Below are positions 37,670 through 50,330 of a stretch of DNA of 64,000 bases, in pieces. The notes below the pieces were generated by a model. It was not told the origin of the DNA, searched no databases, and saw only the letters and a program-made list of their open reading frames with translations. A program made the position numbers and the translations under genes. Source of the stretch: Nautilus pompilius (taxonomy: Eukaryota > Mollusca > Cephalopoda > Nautilida > Nautilidae); contig JACATO010000048.1 in the NCBI GenBank assembly GCA_018389105.1, positions 1-64,000 on the forward strand. The letters run 5' to 3'. Every line of letters begins with the position of its first letter. Position 1 is the first letter of the stretch.

Positions 37670-37762
37670 GTTCCAGTGACAAAGAAAGAATATGGTGCAG
37701 TCACCTGTATTGACTTTTGTCCAGTTGAGCCATACAACTTTGTGGTTACTAATTCAACCAAG
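37670..37762 (+). CDS. UTP15: UTP15, second coding exon
   Basis: The acceptor TTATTTTTTTCTTTTAG precedes 31 codons in phase 0: VPVTKKEYGAVTCIDFCPVE, then PYNFVVTNSTK, ending AAG|GTATGT, a strong donor in phase 0. The segment lines up with the start of the first WD40 blade of UTP15 (family pattern P-V-x-x-K-E-[FY]-G-A-V-x-x-[IV]-D-F-x-P-x-x-P-Y-N-[FY]). Joined to the exon at 16546 it keeps frame and places the Trp and this motif at the expected spacing. The next exon, expected to start near an 'I-x-I-Y/V-G' strand, was not found in the remaining window. Confidence 0.85.
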
Positions 37763-39188
37763 GTATGTTTTAACTGCTTTAGTAGTTAGCTGGACTTCAA
37801 ATACTACACATGGAGATTTCTATTTTTGTTCTTGGATTAATGACATATCTAAAAATTGTGTATCAGGGATGAAAATTTCATCTTTGACAGCATTGGTTCA
37901 GTTAAAAGCACAACTAGTTTTTGTGTTTTCCTGGGCCCAAAAATGATAGCGAGAATATAGCATAAACTTTATTTTTTTCCAATTTTAATGAATTATATTT
38001 GTTAAAAATGATAGATATAAAATCAAAATTAAACAAAACAAACAAAAAATTGTCATTTCTAAAAATAAAAAGGCTATTAGAATTTTCTTGCATGAGAATA
38101 ACTGGTAAATGTCAAATTATTTTATAAATGCTTCTATATGGTGGCTATTTCTCATCTGAAATTATCGGGATGCGAAAATGTACAGATGTTGAACATAATA
38201 GTACAGTAGTCTTTTCATTTAATGTTAAACATACATCTACTACAATGGGATCATTATACTCTGATAAGCCACATTTCTAATTTTGTTTCACTATAAATTT
38301 GTGCTGAATCAGAAAAATCATTGATTTAACACTTGTGTATTTATATCAGAAGAACCTAGATTTGGTATTTCTACTGTACAGTTTGGTTTAAACATATAGG
38401 GATATCAAATAGAATATCATAAATGCTTCATATCAAATCTGGAAACATTAAAAATGATTTCAGATCACTAATTTCCAAAATTGGTTTTTTGCAACATTGA
38501 TGTTTTAATGTTGTTTATACATTATTTTGAAAACGTCTTTGCAATTGATAGACTTTTCTATGACCTGGAAATTCTGAAATTTGCTTCTCACCTTTGATTT
38601 GTTTTTTAATGAGATGATAATGATTTGTGCCTGAAATCCTAACATTAATTTATGCATCCGCACAAGAAAGTCAATCCATCCTATCAATCATTCAGCTCTA
38701 TGACCTAAAGCAGTGTTCCCCAAAGCACTTTTCTCTTCTGCCTCACTGCCTCACTGCAGAGACGACAAGAACACTCTTGACCCATCCTTGTTTTTAAATT
38801 TTTGAGTGATGCCATTTTTATATTTTCAAACAGCATGAAAAAGAATAACAATGTAAATGTAAAAATTATATTTGTTGATAAACTGATTGAATACAACCCC
38901 CCCAAAAAAAACAGGCTAAAAAAATGGAGAAATGCTAACCTAGGATTCTATGATTTGAGAAGCATGATCATTTTGTGAACAACACTGGATACTGCTGTTG
39001 GTTTGCCCCACACTACTAGAGTGGCTGGAGATCCATCTACAACAAAGTTGTTTCCATGTCACTGGTACAAAACTATTTTGGTTGCAACCATGTTCATTGT
39101 AATTAATTGGTGCCATCCAAGGCTTCTTAGTGAACCCCTTGAACTAGAAACTTGTGTGCTGTACTGCCTCTTTAGTGCTGGGGCAGAG

Positions 39189-40215
39189 TCAGTCCTCCAC
39201 AGCACCAGGATCCACCATGTTGAGGTTCATTTTGGCAGTAACTTTCATTGCACTTTGAAGAATCTCATCATTCCTGGAAGTCTGATATGCAAAAAAGAGA
39301 AAAGTTTGTGGGTTAAGTATTTTGGTGAACATGTTGAAGTTTCTTTCAATGAGGTAAAATGACCTCAAACATAACTTAGCCATGTACCAGGAACCAAGCA
39401 ATCTGAGAATTCTGCAGCATCTCATCGTTGAAAAACATGAGCGGCTCTGACATCTTCAACTCCTGTATCAGGTGGTCCTTCAATGCATTCATATCATTGG
39501 CAAACCATTTTTATAGGATGGGTTTAGCATTGAGCAGAACAGGTGGTACATGCTTTTCCAATGAGCATTGTTTATTGACTAACATTTCCTTGATAGGGAT
39601 CTTACTATCATGGCTGGACTTGTGTATGGATTTCATAAATTTCTTAGTTTTGTTAATTACCTTTTAGTTGTGAAGCATTTTCATTTTGATGAAGTTTTTG
39701 ATCTCAAACTGGATTAGGTAGCAGACACAATGGAAGTGGTTATTGACTAGACCCTTGGACTGTAGGCCCATGAAGTTCAGCCACAGTGCTTGCCATTAGC
39801 TTCTTAATGATCTTACACTGCAATGCTTACTGATTTTTTTTGATGACCTTGTAAGGTTAAATGATGCGCTGCTTGTTTTCAACAATGAATTTGTCAACCA
39901 CCATATGCAAATCCTCCTGAAAGTCCTGCACAACCATTGGCTCTGTGAAGAATTTGGAAATGCCATGCAACTTTTTCACGTCCTTCATCTTGTGGAAGTG
40001 ATCCAACTTCTGCTTGCAGGTCTTGTGGATATCTCCTTGGTCTGTCCTTTAAATGCCACTAAAGGTTGGAGAATGTCTTCATTCTTTGGTGAATGACTTT
40101 CTTGTGGCTCAAATGTTTGTTGGCTGTTACACAGGAGCTTGAAAATGCCATTTTTGCATTTGATTTTGTTGATGCCTTGGTTTTTGCTACATCCCTTTGG
40201 CCTATGCCTAGACAA
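39189..40215 (-). pseudogene. decayed coding relic, family not recognised
   Basis: On the minus strand, protein-like sequence continues for about 1 kb across at least one frameshift and several stops. The frame at 40215-39985 gives PLVAFKGQTKEISTRPA, and the adjacent frame continues MKDVKKLHGISKFFTEPMVV and QDFQEDLHMVVDKFIVENKQ before a stop. Weaker readable pieces follow to about 39.19 kb. The absence of intron-like gaps suits a processed pseudogene or a decayed retroelement or transposon ORF. I cannot assign the family and found no poly-A tail or target duplication. Confidence 0.4.
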
Positions 40216-41043
40216 TTAATTTGTCTAGCACTTCATCGCCTTTATGATACCGCTTCCAGACTCAGAACTTGACATCAAAATGAAGATCTCAAATTTATCC
40301 ATGCAACAAATACGGTGATGTGCTTGCACTAAATACTTCAAAAACTAGTAGAGAAACCTCTATTATTGTGCAGATGTGGCTAAACAACAATTGGAATTTG
40401 ACGAAGAAAAGTGAAGTTAGAAACTGAAACTGAATTATCATAGATGGCAAGCCCTACCAATAGATGTGTAGCCTCACATATAAACAGCCAGTTTTTTTAA
40501 CAGAATCTTGCTGATTAGATCCAATAACAACATTGTGGAGGTTCCCAGTCACATGTGGGATGATAAAACAATAGAAAACAAAAACCAGATGGCCACAAAC
40601 AATTTTTGTTATGTAGAAAGTGACAGAAACTAAACTTGGAGGCTTGAATTTGTCTCAATCTTTGAGAAATCTTTGTACCATATTTTTTTAAATTTCACTG
40701 ACTCAATTTAAAATTTAGTTTCTATGATTCATTACTGCTATTGGAAATTGAAATTCTGGGAAGAGACACAGGCATTGCTCATTTTCTCTTCATATGTTCT
40801 TTCTTACATTGGCATTTGTTCATGTAAATGCATCAGGCTCCCCTTTGTTCATCCTTAATGGCAACAATTTTTGGAAGTGCCTTTTTTTATCTAAATATTA
40901 TTTTTATTGACGGCCTTTGTTTATCTAAATGTCCAATGGCCTTTGTTTATTTATATGTACCATTAAAAATACAGTTATAAAAAACGCTAATGGGAGAACA
41001 CATTGCGGCTGTATTTTGACTGTTTCACTCATCTTTCTGCATG

Positions 41044-41051
41044 GCCTAACA
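41044..41051. repeat. left target-site duplication of the hAT element
   Basis: GCCTAACA directly abuts the left inverted terminus. GTCTAACA abuts the right one at 43589-43596, a 7/8 match. An 8-bp duplication is diagnostic for hAT insertion. Confidence 0.85.
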
Positions 41052-43588
41052 CAGGGGTCGGCAACCTTTTTCCGCTCATGGGCCAGAAGCAAACTCTATG
41101 AGGTGATGGCAGGCCACATTCATCCATTGAACTATTATATTATATTCGATAACTAATAAATGAAGGTAATAATAAAACATGGAACTATGGATTACATTTA
41201 TTTCATTTAAGTTGACATTTATATCGTAACGGACAATTAGTTGATACTTGATGCTGCTTGGCACTTGAAAGTTTTTCGACATCAGGTGACAGGCTGGATG
41301 AAGCCAGAAGCACAACTTTTTTTAAATGGGCATCAGTAATTCGTGTTAACTTGCCTTTCATAAATTTCATTTTTGAAAATAGTTGCTCACACGTATGAGT
41401 ACTGCCGAACATTGATGGCATTTTTTTTGCCTAATCTGTCAAGCTAGGATAAAGCCTGGGTTCAAGAAGATATTTCTTGTAGAACTCTATTAGAGATACA
41501 CCCTCTGCATGAAATTTGGATTTTAATAGATCACTGCATTGTATCTCAGTAAGTTCCATTTGAAAATTTTCTGGTACGGTGTCCACTTCCACATCAAACG
41601 GAGTACTAAATAGTCTGAAATCGTCTTTGTGTGAACGAATGTCAGCAAAACGGGAGGAAAAGTCAGTTCTTAACTCATGTGTTACAGCCACAAATATACT
41701 GCTGTTCGTAGGTTTGTTCTCCTCTAATGTAGGGAAATGGGCGTAGTTTGATTTCTCCAGCTGGCATTCCCATATTCATAGTTTTGTTTCGAAGGCGAGT
41801 ATGTATCTCCACATGTCATGTATCAACTGATTTTTTCCCTGAAGCTGCAAATTCAAGTTGTTTAAATGAGATGCTAAATCCACTAGAAAATCCAGGCTTG
41901 AAAGCCATTTGTGATCTCGAAATTCTGTGGCATTCATGTTTTTACTCTCAAGGAATGTAGTTATTTCTTCTGACAGTGCATATACTCTTTCTAGCATAGC
42001 GCCTCGACTGAGTCAGCGAATGTCACAGAAGTAAAGCAATTCCTCATACTGATTCTCTACTTCCAACAAAAGTTGCTGAAACTGACGGTGGTTCAATCCC
42101 TGAGACAAGATCAAGTTTACTGCTTTGACCACTACGTCCATCATGTCCTTCAAATTTGATACTTTAGCGCACAATGTTTCCTGGTGGATTATGCAGTGCA
42201 CTTTTCTGACTTTGGGTTTAATTCCGAGGCCTTCCATGTGTCTTTGAAGCAGAGCCACAACACCTTTATTTTGTCCAACCATTGCCGGCGTTCCTTCAGT
42301 TGTTACGGACACTCCTTGCTTTGATAGGTCCAGATTCATGTCTGTAGTACACTGGAGCAATGCTTTAAGAATGTCTGCTCCTGTGGAAGTGCCCTTGATA
42401 GGTACCAGTTGAACAAACTCCTGAACAATGTTGAAAGTTGCGTTTACTCCACGTACAAACACTGCAAGCTGAGCTGGGTGTGTGTTATCTGTACTCTCAA
42501 CAATTGCTATTGAGAAGAACTGGAAATTTTTGCAGTATTTTAATCGAATTTTCAGATCCACTGACATTTCTTCTATTCATTGTGTAACTGTTCTTAGAGA
42601 GACTGACATTTGAAAATAAAGTGATTTCTCGGGACATACAATGTCTACAATGGCCATCAAACACTTTTTCACGAAATCCTCACCAGTGAAAGGCTTCATG
42701 TTTTCTGCTATCAACTTCGACACCTCATAGTTGGCAAGTGCATTTTTTTCTGATTCTATGTTTTGTTTTTCTAAGTTCAATTTATGTTTATGAATTTCAT
42801 CCTTCCTTGTTTGCTCACTAAATTCACTGAATTTTGGATGTTTTGTTTCATAATGCCGCTTGATGTTGAATTCCTTATTTACAGCAACACTTCCATGGAA
42901 AATTAGGTATATGGGTTTACCGAAGTGTTGAGTAAGAAAGTACTTTTCTGTCCATGTGTCTTGGAAAGCTCGGCGCTCAGTATCAACTTTCCTGCATTTT
43001 GTTAACATTGGGGTTTGCTTAAAAAAAGAAATTCAGATATCACTATAGCTATAATTATAATCATAAGTATCATTTTACCTGTCCAAATTGTCACAAGTAA
43101 CGCATTTGTGAAATGAACGGAATGCATAAAGAGAGAGAAATTAATCACTATATCTACATAAGAGAGCACCAAGTTTGTTCAGCTTTAACAAAGTTAAGAT
43201 CTTTACAATATTATTAAAAACATAACAATTCTATATGAAAGTTGCAATACCAAAGCTTTCTTTATCTCCAGTTATGTTGTTTGTGATGGCACTCTATTTG
43301 AAAAAAGAAAAACCGATACTAATAGACTCCGTATCTATGTTTTCCCCCTTTGTTATTATTATATCCTGAGCCAGGCATGTGCAGTGCAAAATTTGAAAGA
43401 ACAACACCTCAATCTGTTCCCCTAGTTATAAGTTCGCGAGAGTTTGCAATCCATTCAGATTCCATATCTATGTAGAAACAGTTGTTTTAATTATTGCAAG
43501 TACTAGTTAGTATAAATATCGCATACTGACCGGATAATTTTGGCTGGCGGACTGGACCCGGCCTGGGGCTGTAGGTTGCTGACCCCTG
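41052..43588 (-). mobile_element. near-complete hAT (Charlie-like) DNA transposon
   Basis: The termini are CAGGGGTCGGCAACC on the left and GGTTGCTGACCCCTG on the right, inverted with one mismatch. An 8-bp target duplication flanks them. The 2.54-kb element encodes one transposase on the minus strand (separate entry). Full length, intact ends and a nearly perfect target duplication indicate a fairly recent insertion into what is probably UTP15 intron 2. Confidence 0.93.
41203..43008 (-). pseudogene. hAT transposase, one frame with four stops
   Basis: Reading leftward from ATG 43008, one frame is open for about 600 codons except for in-frame stops near 42577, 42013, 41776 and 41431. No frameshift is needed. 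The N-terminus has a BED-like zinc-finger relic (RHYETKHPKFSEF). The middle shows GVNATFNIVQEFVQL, VSVTTEGTPAMVGQNKG and CIIHQETLCAK, as in the RNase H-fold region of GTF2IRD2/ZBED5-like hAT transposases. The C-terminus has the hATC dimerisation motif (FGSTHTCEQLFSKMKFMKGK). At least two stops fit C-to-T or G-to-A change (an Arg codon and a Trp codon). No intact protein can be made from this copy. Confidence 0.9.
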
Positions 43589-43596
43589 GTCTAACA
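43589..43596. repeat. right target-site duplication of the hAT element
   Basis: GTCTAACA, partner of the octamer at 41044-41051 with one C/T difference. Confidence 0.85.
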
Positions 43597-43985
43597 GTTA
43601 GGAGGTTAATGAGATCTGATTTTAAATTCTCAGGAAAAAAAAAAAAAAATTCAAATCATGATTCAATTGCTGCCATGGTGACATTAAACTTGTTAATCAT
43701 ATGGCTGCCTGTGTTTATCTAGATAGTAAAAATAGAGACAGGAATGTGAGAAATCTAGAAAATAAATATTAAAATTGTTTGTTTAAAGATGAAACTAACT
43801 TTAACAAATATATATGTATATGTATTTTAAAAATTTCTTTGTACGTTGTTTGGTTCTTATTACTGAGTTAGGGGGGAAGCAAACATTACTTATTTGATGA
43901 AAATTTATTATTTGGACTAGTATTATTTAGTTAATGTTTCAGAAATATATCAATAATTTACTTTGGATTTTTAAAATTATTATTT

Positions 43986-44336
43986 TGGGCAGCACTGTGG
44001 TCCATTGGTAGACTATTGGACTGCTAAGATGAGGACCCGAGTTTGATTCCCAGTGGGACTGGCTCAGTTTGGAGTACCTCCCTGGCATGGTTTCTTCTTG
44101 CTCTTCTTCACCAGCTGAATCTGGGTTTCCTCCCACATTAAAAATGGAGAGTTCTAGTAAAAAATTTTCAGGTACTAGTGGTATGTGTTCCACACACAAA
44201 ATTCTTGACTGGTTTGCACTCTGACCACTGCTCAAAAGCCCCCCAACTGTATTCAGGTAACTTGCTTAGTCACCAAGGCCTCTAGATTCTCCATACCTTC
44301 CCTTTATAGCAGTCTGGACTGGGATCTACAAAGCAT
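43986..44336 (+). mobile_element. tRNA-derived SINE, copy 2
   Basis: The head GGCAGCACTGTGGTCCATTG and a box B-like CCGAGTTTGATTCCC show tRNA ancestry. The body shares CCTGGCATGGTTTCTTCTTG, CTCTTCTTCACCAGCTGAA and CACATTAAAAATGGAGAGTT with the copy at 36858. This copy is longer and better preserved, with an extended 3' segment. An open frame on the opposite strand (44235-43939) is a by-product. Confidence 0.75.
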
Positions 44337-46059
44337 TTTTATTTTTAAATGCCTGATTTAGGCAATTAAGTATTACTGAAATTTGTAGAAGTCTATTAAA
44401 TTAAACAATTTCTTTTCATTTTATCATCTACAAATATAATATATATATATTATATATATATATCTGTGTTGCAAAACATTACAATACTAGACAAATAATA
44501 TTTGTGTTATTGTTCTGATCTAATTCTTTATTTAACCATGAAATACATTGTTGGTTATTAATGATTTTGAAAGATCAACTGCTTGGTGGCAGATATCTTA
44601 CAACCAATCAGTTATTTTGAATAATCTCAACACCACTACGAGTGACTGACTATTAGATGATCTACCTTTTCATGTGAAAAATTTTAGTTCACTTTTGTTT
44701 TGATATTAGGTTACAAGAGCTATCATGTGATGGTAAAACTAATGAAGGGATCTTCCGAGGAATAACTCAAAGCTTGAATTTTAAACAACTCAGAAGATAA
44801 GTTATGTTATTCATCTGAAGAAATGTTGGTTCACAACTTTTTATTTGTAAGATTGACATGGTAATGTAGTAAATTCTTTGATTGTGCAAAAACACTTGGA
44901 CACAGTTTTTTTCTTAAACCATCAGTAATTCATTTTCTTTAATTTGAAGATAAACTTATTTGAATGCAATGTCTTTGACTTGTTTTATATTTTGTCTTTT
45001 GAGTTTCTAAAAATTTTTTACAGCAAATCATAAAATTTGACATCAATCCAACGTACAAAATACTGTAGCTGACCAAATTTTCTCATAACATTGCATTTGA
45101 CATGCTAGGGTCAGGCTATATTCCAAATTTGAAGGCATACAGATGAAGAACAAGAAAGTTATGCATACCAGAAAAGATAAATACTTAAAATACCATATTC
45201 AGGAAAATGCACTGGTTGCTACTGAATACATAGTTCCTCTACTTCTATTCACTGTCTCTATCAGCTGAATATCTATTTATAAATCATTTTATATATCTGA
45301 GAATATTACCTACAAGAATTCTTTTTCCAAACCCTAAAAAAAACCTTTAATGATTTTATTTTTTCACTAACATATTATGATACTTAGATCCCAAGAGTTC
45401 CTTTTCTTTTTTAATAAAATAATTTATTTAAGCATGAATCAAACAAACAATTTAGTTATGTTGAGGATAATATGAATTCTATAGTTGATTATTAAACTGT
45501 AAAACTTCCTGGGAAAGCTATTGTCTAAATATCTATGTTGTATGTGTTTTACTTGGATATTGTGAAGCTTGTAGGACAAAATGCTTGATAAACTACACTT
45601 TGAAACTTTATTGGTAGATGTTCTTGCGAAAAGCACAAAACGTTTTTCTTTTTCTTTCAAACCCCATTAAAATTATGTAAATGAAAAATGCTTGTTGTTG
45701 CTTTCATGGAAGTGGGGCTGCAGAAAGTAACAGTAAATTGGATTTCTTATATTGATGCTGCCATTTTAAGCTCATGATTAAATAAAAATTAGTGTTAAAA
45801 AGGTTGCTTTTTTTAATCTATATTTACTTGTTTAAGAAAGAGAAGTTGGCCTGATCTTTTCTGTGTGAGAAGCACTGATTTTTGACAGGCTAATTGTCTA
45901 GCATTATACTGCGGTCTCATTCATGATTATTTGGTAATTCTTGCTAACAAACTTGTAAAACATGAAGCAAGGTTTATTTTACAAATTTTCTTTATCCTGT
46001 GAAGTAAAAGTTATTATGCTGTGTTTAGTATTCATGATGGTATTTTACTATGACCAATA

Positions 46060-46273
46060 CAGGGTGTCTCAAAAAAATGTACTCACACTTTAACAGGTAA
46101 ACTGGGGTGTAAAAATCTTTGCATATAGTCTTTAATGTTACAATTACATCTTTTTATCTGATTAAATGTAATGACTAATTAGAAATTTCAGTGAAGATTA
46201 TATCAGAATAGGTGATATATTTAAAGGATTTCTCGTCATTCGAAGTGTGAGTACATTTTTTTGAGACACCCTG
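46060..46273. mobile_element. mariner-type MITE with long inverted repeats
   Basis: The left end is CAGGGTGTCTCAAAAAAATG followed by TACTCACACTT. The right end, AAGTGTGAGTACATTTTTTT then GAGACACCCTG, is its exact inverse over at least 30 bp. TA flanks both sides (46058-46059 and 46274-46275), the target duplication of Tc1/mariner elements. At 214 bp it has no coding capacity. The CAGGGTGTC end is typical of mariner-related families. The near-perfect termini imply a young copy. Confidence 0.93.
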
Positions 46274-49200
46274 TATATATTGGGCAGCCATACAAAGTTA
46301 TGCCCTTGCTTTATTTTTGATTGAGCAGCAACCACAATAAATGACAATCATAACATTCTACTGGAATTGCTTTCCTCTTATCCTTTTACAAAATGAATTC
46401 AAATAACTCTATTTTTTTTTTTTTCTTTTTAAGATACATTTTCATATTTGCACAAAAATTAAATCCTTTGCCCTTTAAAAATTTGATTAATTGGTGAAAT
46501 AGTACAGGTTCTGATGCATTAGTAATGACGAAGTGTTATTTAGGTTTATTAGAAGCTAGAGAAAACATGTTTATCAAAACTACCAACAACAACAAACTGA
46601 AAAGCTCTGAAAGTAACAGTTGTGAAATGAAACTATCTGATTACTACTACTATTTGATCAATTTTCTTTGTTGTCACGAAGCATTGCTATGTTTTAGTAA
46701 TCTCCTGTGAAGTTTGTGGCAGTTTGCTGTGATCTGCTCAGTGTTTCTGTGAACTCTCCTGGAAATCAAAACACCACCTAACCCTGCCATCTGTAGATCA
46801 CCACCTCTACCTTTTTGTGCCTTGAGGACTGGATGATGCAGCTAGCCAGTTTGCTTGGGTTTTATCAGCAGTTTTAAATTATATTAATTGGTGGTTTTCA
46901 TTTGTATGGTAGGGACTGGAATAAGTGGAAATGAATGAATTAAAAAAAAAAAAAAATTCCTGCAGATCAAGAAAGCATAATTTAATTAACTGCAACTTCT
47001 CGAATTATACCAAATAAAACTTCACAATTTATTTAACATCTGAAAAATTTAAGTTATTTTCAATTTTTCATTCTGAAACAGTGTAATTCAGCATATTTTT
47101 TCTTCAGTATGTAGATGTTGCTCTGTTTTTTAAAAATCTAATGATAAACTACAGGCTTGTTAACATCTGCAGTTATGTATTAAGTTTTATTTGTAACTGA
47201 CACTTTAACAACATATTGTTTTTTCATTTGAATAATGCTCTAAATGTTTTTGAGAAACATCTTCCACTATTATAAATCTCACTGCCATCTTTGTTTGGTC
47301 ATTAAAATGGCAGTTGGTCTATTTTGTTTCTTATTTTCTTTTACATAAGGAAAACTTCAGTTGTATAAGAAATTGTAAAGATGTTCTTGCTTTTTTATAG
47401 GAGTTGAAATGGGTATTTTGAATAATGATTTGGCTTTACTCTGTAACCTGCAGCTTGTGGGAAAATGTTTGTGTGTTAATGACTCAAGAAAAAAATCTAA
47501 GGTATTCTGAAAAAAAAAAAATTACAATGAAAACAACTTTAAACGAAAAAAAATTCTCTCAGAAAGGTTTTATGGCTTTTGACCACAGCATGCATTAATG
47601 GTTTGCTAAGCTGATTACATAAATCATCCCATCTAGATTGAATAACTGAGCTGGGAAAACAAATTAATTGTCATACTTATGGATAATAATTAGTAGACTG
47701 TTGTTGATATTTGTATGGCTAGATAGCTTGCCACTACATTCCTTGCTGTAAAACCCTAATCACTTGCTTCAATGGTATATGGGTTGATGAGCTTGTAATG
47801 TGCTGCCTGACACCACTGTGGCAAATTTACCTGGAGGTTTAATAAGTTTTTCTCGTTGCTGTTCTCATGGCTTATGAAGGTTAGTTAAGGGATATCAGTT
47901 TCTCAAAAATATTATTTCATATAATTGCTTTCGATTTTTGTTTCAGCTTAAAAAATATTTTATATGCATTGAGTGGCTGCTTATAAAGAATTATGTTTTT
48001 AAACCAAATTCTAGCAGTGGTAAATAAAATTGTTCACTAAAATCCTTAAGTTATGTGTGATATGAAGCATGGAAAAATGTTTTGTATCAGCTGCGATCAG
48101 ATTGTCATTGTTTTGAAATAAACTAGTTTTAAATGCTTGCTTTTATCTTCATAGATGCTTAAAAAATTATATTCTTCATAAATAAGTACAGCTTATATTT
48201 CATGGGTAATCAGATTATTGAGAATGAAATTTTGTGTGAACATCTGTGCATGTTCTGCGCATAGACTTCTGAAATACATTTGAACATTTTCCTGTCTAGT
48301 CAATGATTATGTGGCTCTGTAAAATATAACAAACTATGTCAGGGGTTTTCCAAACCTACTTGTATGATGATGTACTTATTAACACAAAGTTTTCCTAGGA
48401 TTTTTTATGAGTAGACATGTTTGTGCTTTGAATTTGATACAATTGTTTTTTGGATGTTGATGATGTATCAATCGATGCTGAACAAACAGGGGAAGATTGG
48501 TTTCCTTTGCAAAATCAAGCATTGATTTGACAGATTTTTGTTTAAAAGGCTTTGAGAACAATTACATGTGACCATTAAATAGCTGAATGTATGTGAAAGT
48601 GTCTCTTACCTGTGTGTTGCTATACAAATTTATCATTTTGATTGGACAGAATTTTGCAACACTATGCAATGATTTAAAATGGCAGATAGTTATTACTATG
48701 GACTTTTGTGATGAGCTTAAACCATTGATTCTCAATGAGAAGCTACAAAAAAAAAAAGAGTTATCAGGTTGATATGTAAATTGCCTTTTCAAAATTTCAG
48801 CATGTTACTTTGGTGAGAATGCTATGTATTATACCGTTGTGTTTTCTAACCATTTTAAAACGAAAGAATGATACCTGAAAAAAAAAAAAGTGAACAAATT
48901 TTCAAGGACAACAATTTTGAAAACAGACAGAGTAAACATGGGGATTATGGACATTATTGAGAATGAATGGTATGGTGGTCACTGGTAACTTTTTCTAGTT
49001 TTATTATATGGTAATGATGATGGCAGCAGCATGTAATGAGGAGTTCATTACTGAAGCTGAGTACTGAATGGATCAGATTAAATGTTTCATTTTAAAAGAC
49101 TGTTCAAAATTCCTAAATGTGTTGTTTTAAGTTTACACATTGTTTATTTTTTTGCCATGAATAAATGTAGATGTAAACTCATTTCTCCTTTTTTGCAATT

Positions 49201-50149
49201 TTGTTTGTTTGTTTCTAATGTTATCTGTCCACAGATATTTGTAAGTTTAATAATCAGTCTGTTCATTGGCCATCATTATAAAAAATTGTGAAAAATGGGT
49301 CAACCTAATTTATTTTTCTTCGAGATTGAATAGATTTAACAGATGAGTGCTAACAGTCATAAATATATTTATTATTCTTATGGTAATATCAGTGAAACTA
49401 CAGTTTGACTTACATCAGTAACATTATTGATCAGTTTCCATAAAAAAAAATTTCAGACATTTACATGCCAACTTGTACTGACAATGTATGTTGGCATAAT
49501 TTATTCAGAATAGACAAATGAAGTTGAGTACTGTATGTTGGCTGGGGTAGTGGACATGATCCAGATTCTAGATCATTTAATCATCTGATGGAGTGAGTGT
49601 CAGGCTGAGGAAAAGACTGTAAGAGAAGTACCAAGGTGGATGGATAAACAAGAAAATGTGTTTTGAAGCACATTTTTAATATGAAATTACAAACTGAATG
49701 TGTAGAATTAGTCTGAACTAAGATTTCCATATAGTCAAGTGTAATATTTCTCTAAGAGCTTTATGATCATCTAGCTTATGACTAGTTGAAGAAAATGCTA
49801 CTAAATGTTTTTATGTTAATTTTCTAAACAGGCAAAAAATGCTATTATCAGTGTTTAATATTTGACAATTTAGTACTAATCCATTTGAAGATGGATTTAT
49901 AGGTAGGTAATCCAATAAACAGAGAGAAAAAAGGTCAGAACTTTGCTAATCCTCTATATTACCTAGAGTGTGCTTGCATCCAATTATTCTTCAACACTGT
50001 ACCTTAAAAGTAATTTAAAAATATCAACCCATCCTGATATTAGGAAAAAGATTCTTTTTTTTAATGTTAAATTTATTAATACATATTATAAATGCATAAA
50101 TTAATAATAAGTTAAATCAAAAAAAAGAGAAAAGAACACCATGTTTTGA

Positions 50150-50330
50150 AACAAACAAGTCCATTTTTTAATTCATTCTCCAGCTTTTGTGTAATTTTAC
50201 CCACTGGAGCCATTTTGCTTTATTTGCATATTTAAGTAGTGATTTCTTCATACCCACAAAGCCATGTAGATCAGCAGATCTATTGGCTTTGTTCTGGTGA
50301 TATTCATGTGTTCTGTGATGTCAGAGGATC
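50150..50330 (-). pseudogene. possible Tc1-like transposase fossil
   Basis: The minus-strand frame contains DLHGFVGMKKSLLKYANKAK followed by WLQWVKLHKSW. This resembles the 'K..LL...N...RL.WA..H..W' segment before the second catalytic Asp of Tc1 transposases. A stop and a loss of similarity follow. Upstream on the same strand, WKRQLRSSDITEHMN is open but unremarkable. No terminal repeats were found, so this is tentative. Confidence 0.3.

Noticed and set aside
38711-38740. CAGTGTTCCCCAAAGC as an hAT-type terminus
   Set aside because: No inverted partner seen within the next few kb, so it does not bound the relic at 39.2-40.2 kb.
45015-45060. Sequence after TTTTTTACAG reading QIIKFDINPT as a possible UTP15 exon 3
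   Set aside because: Does not match the expected next UTP15 segment (a strand ending in Tyr-Gly, then a Phe-Lys-Asp motif), and no good donor follows.
48339-48400. CAGGGGTTTTCCAAAC as an hAT-type terminus
   Set aside because: No matching inverted end or 8-bp duplication was found nearby.
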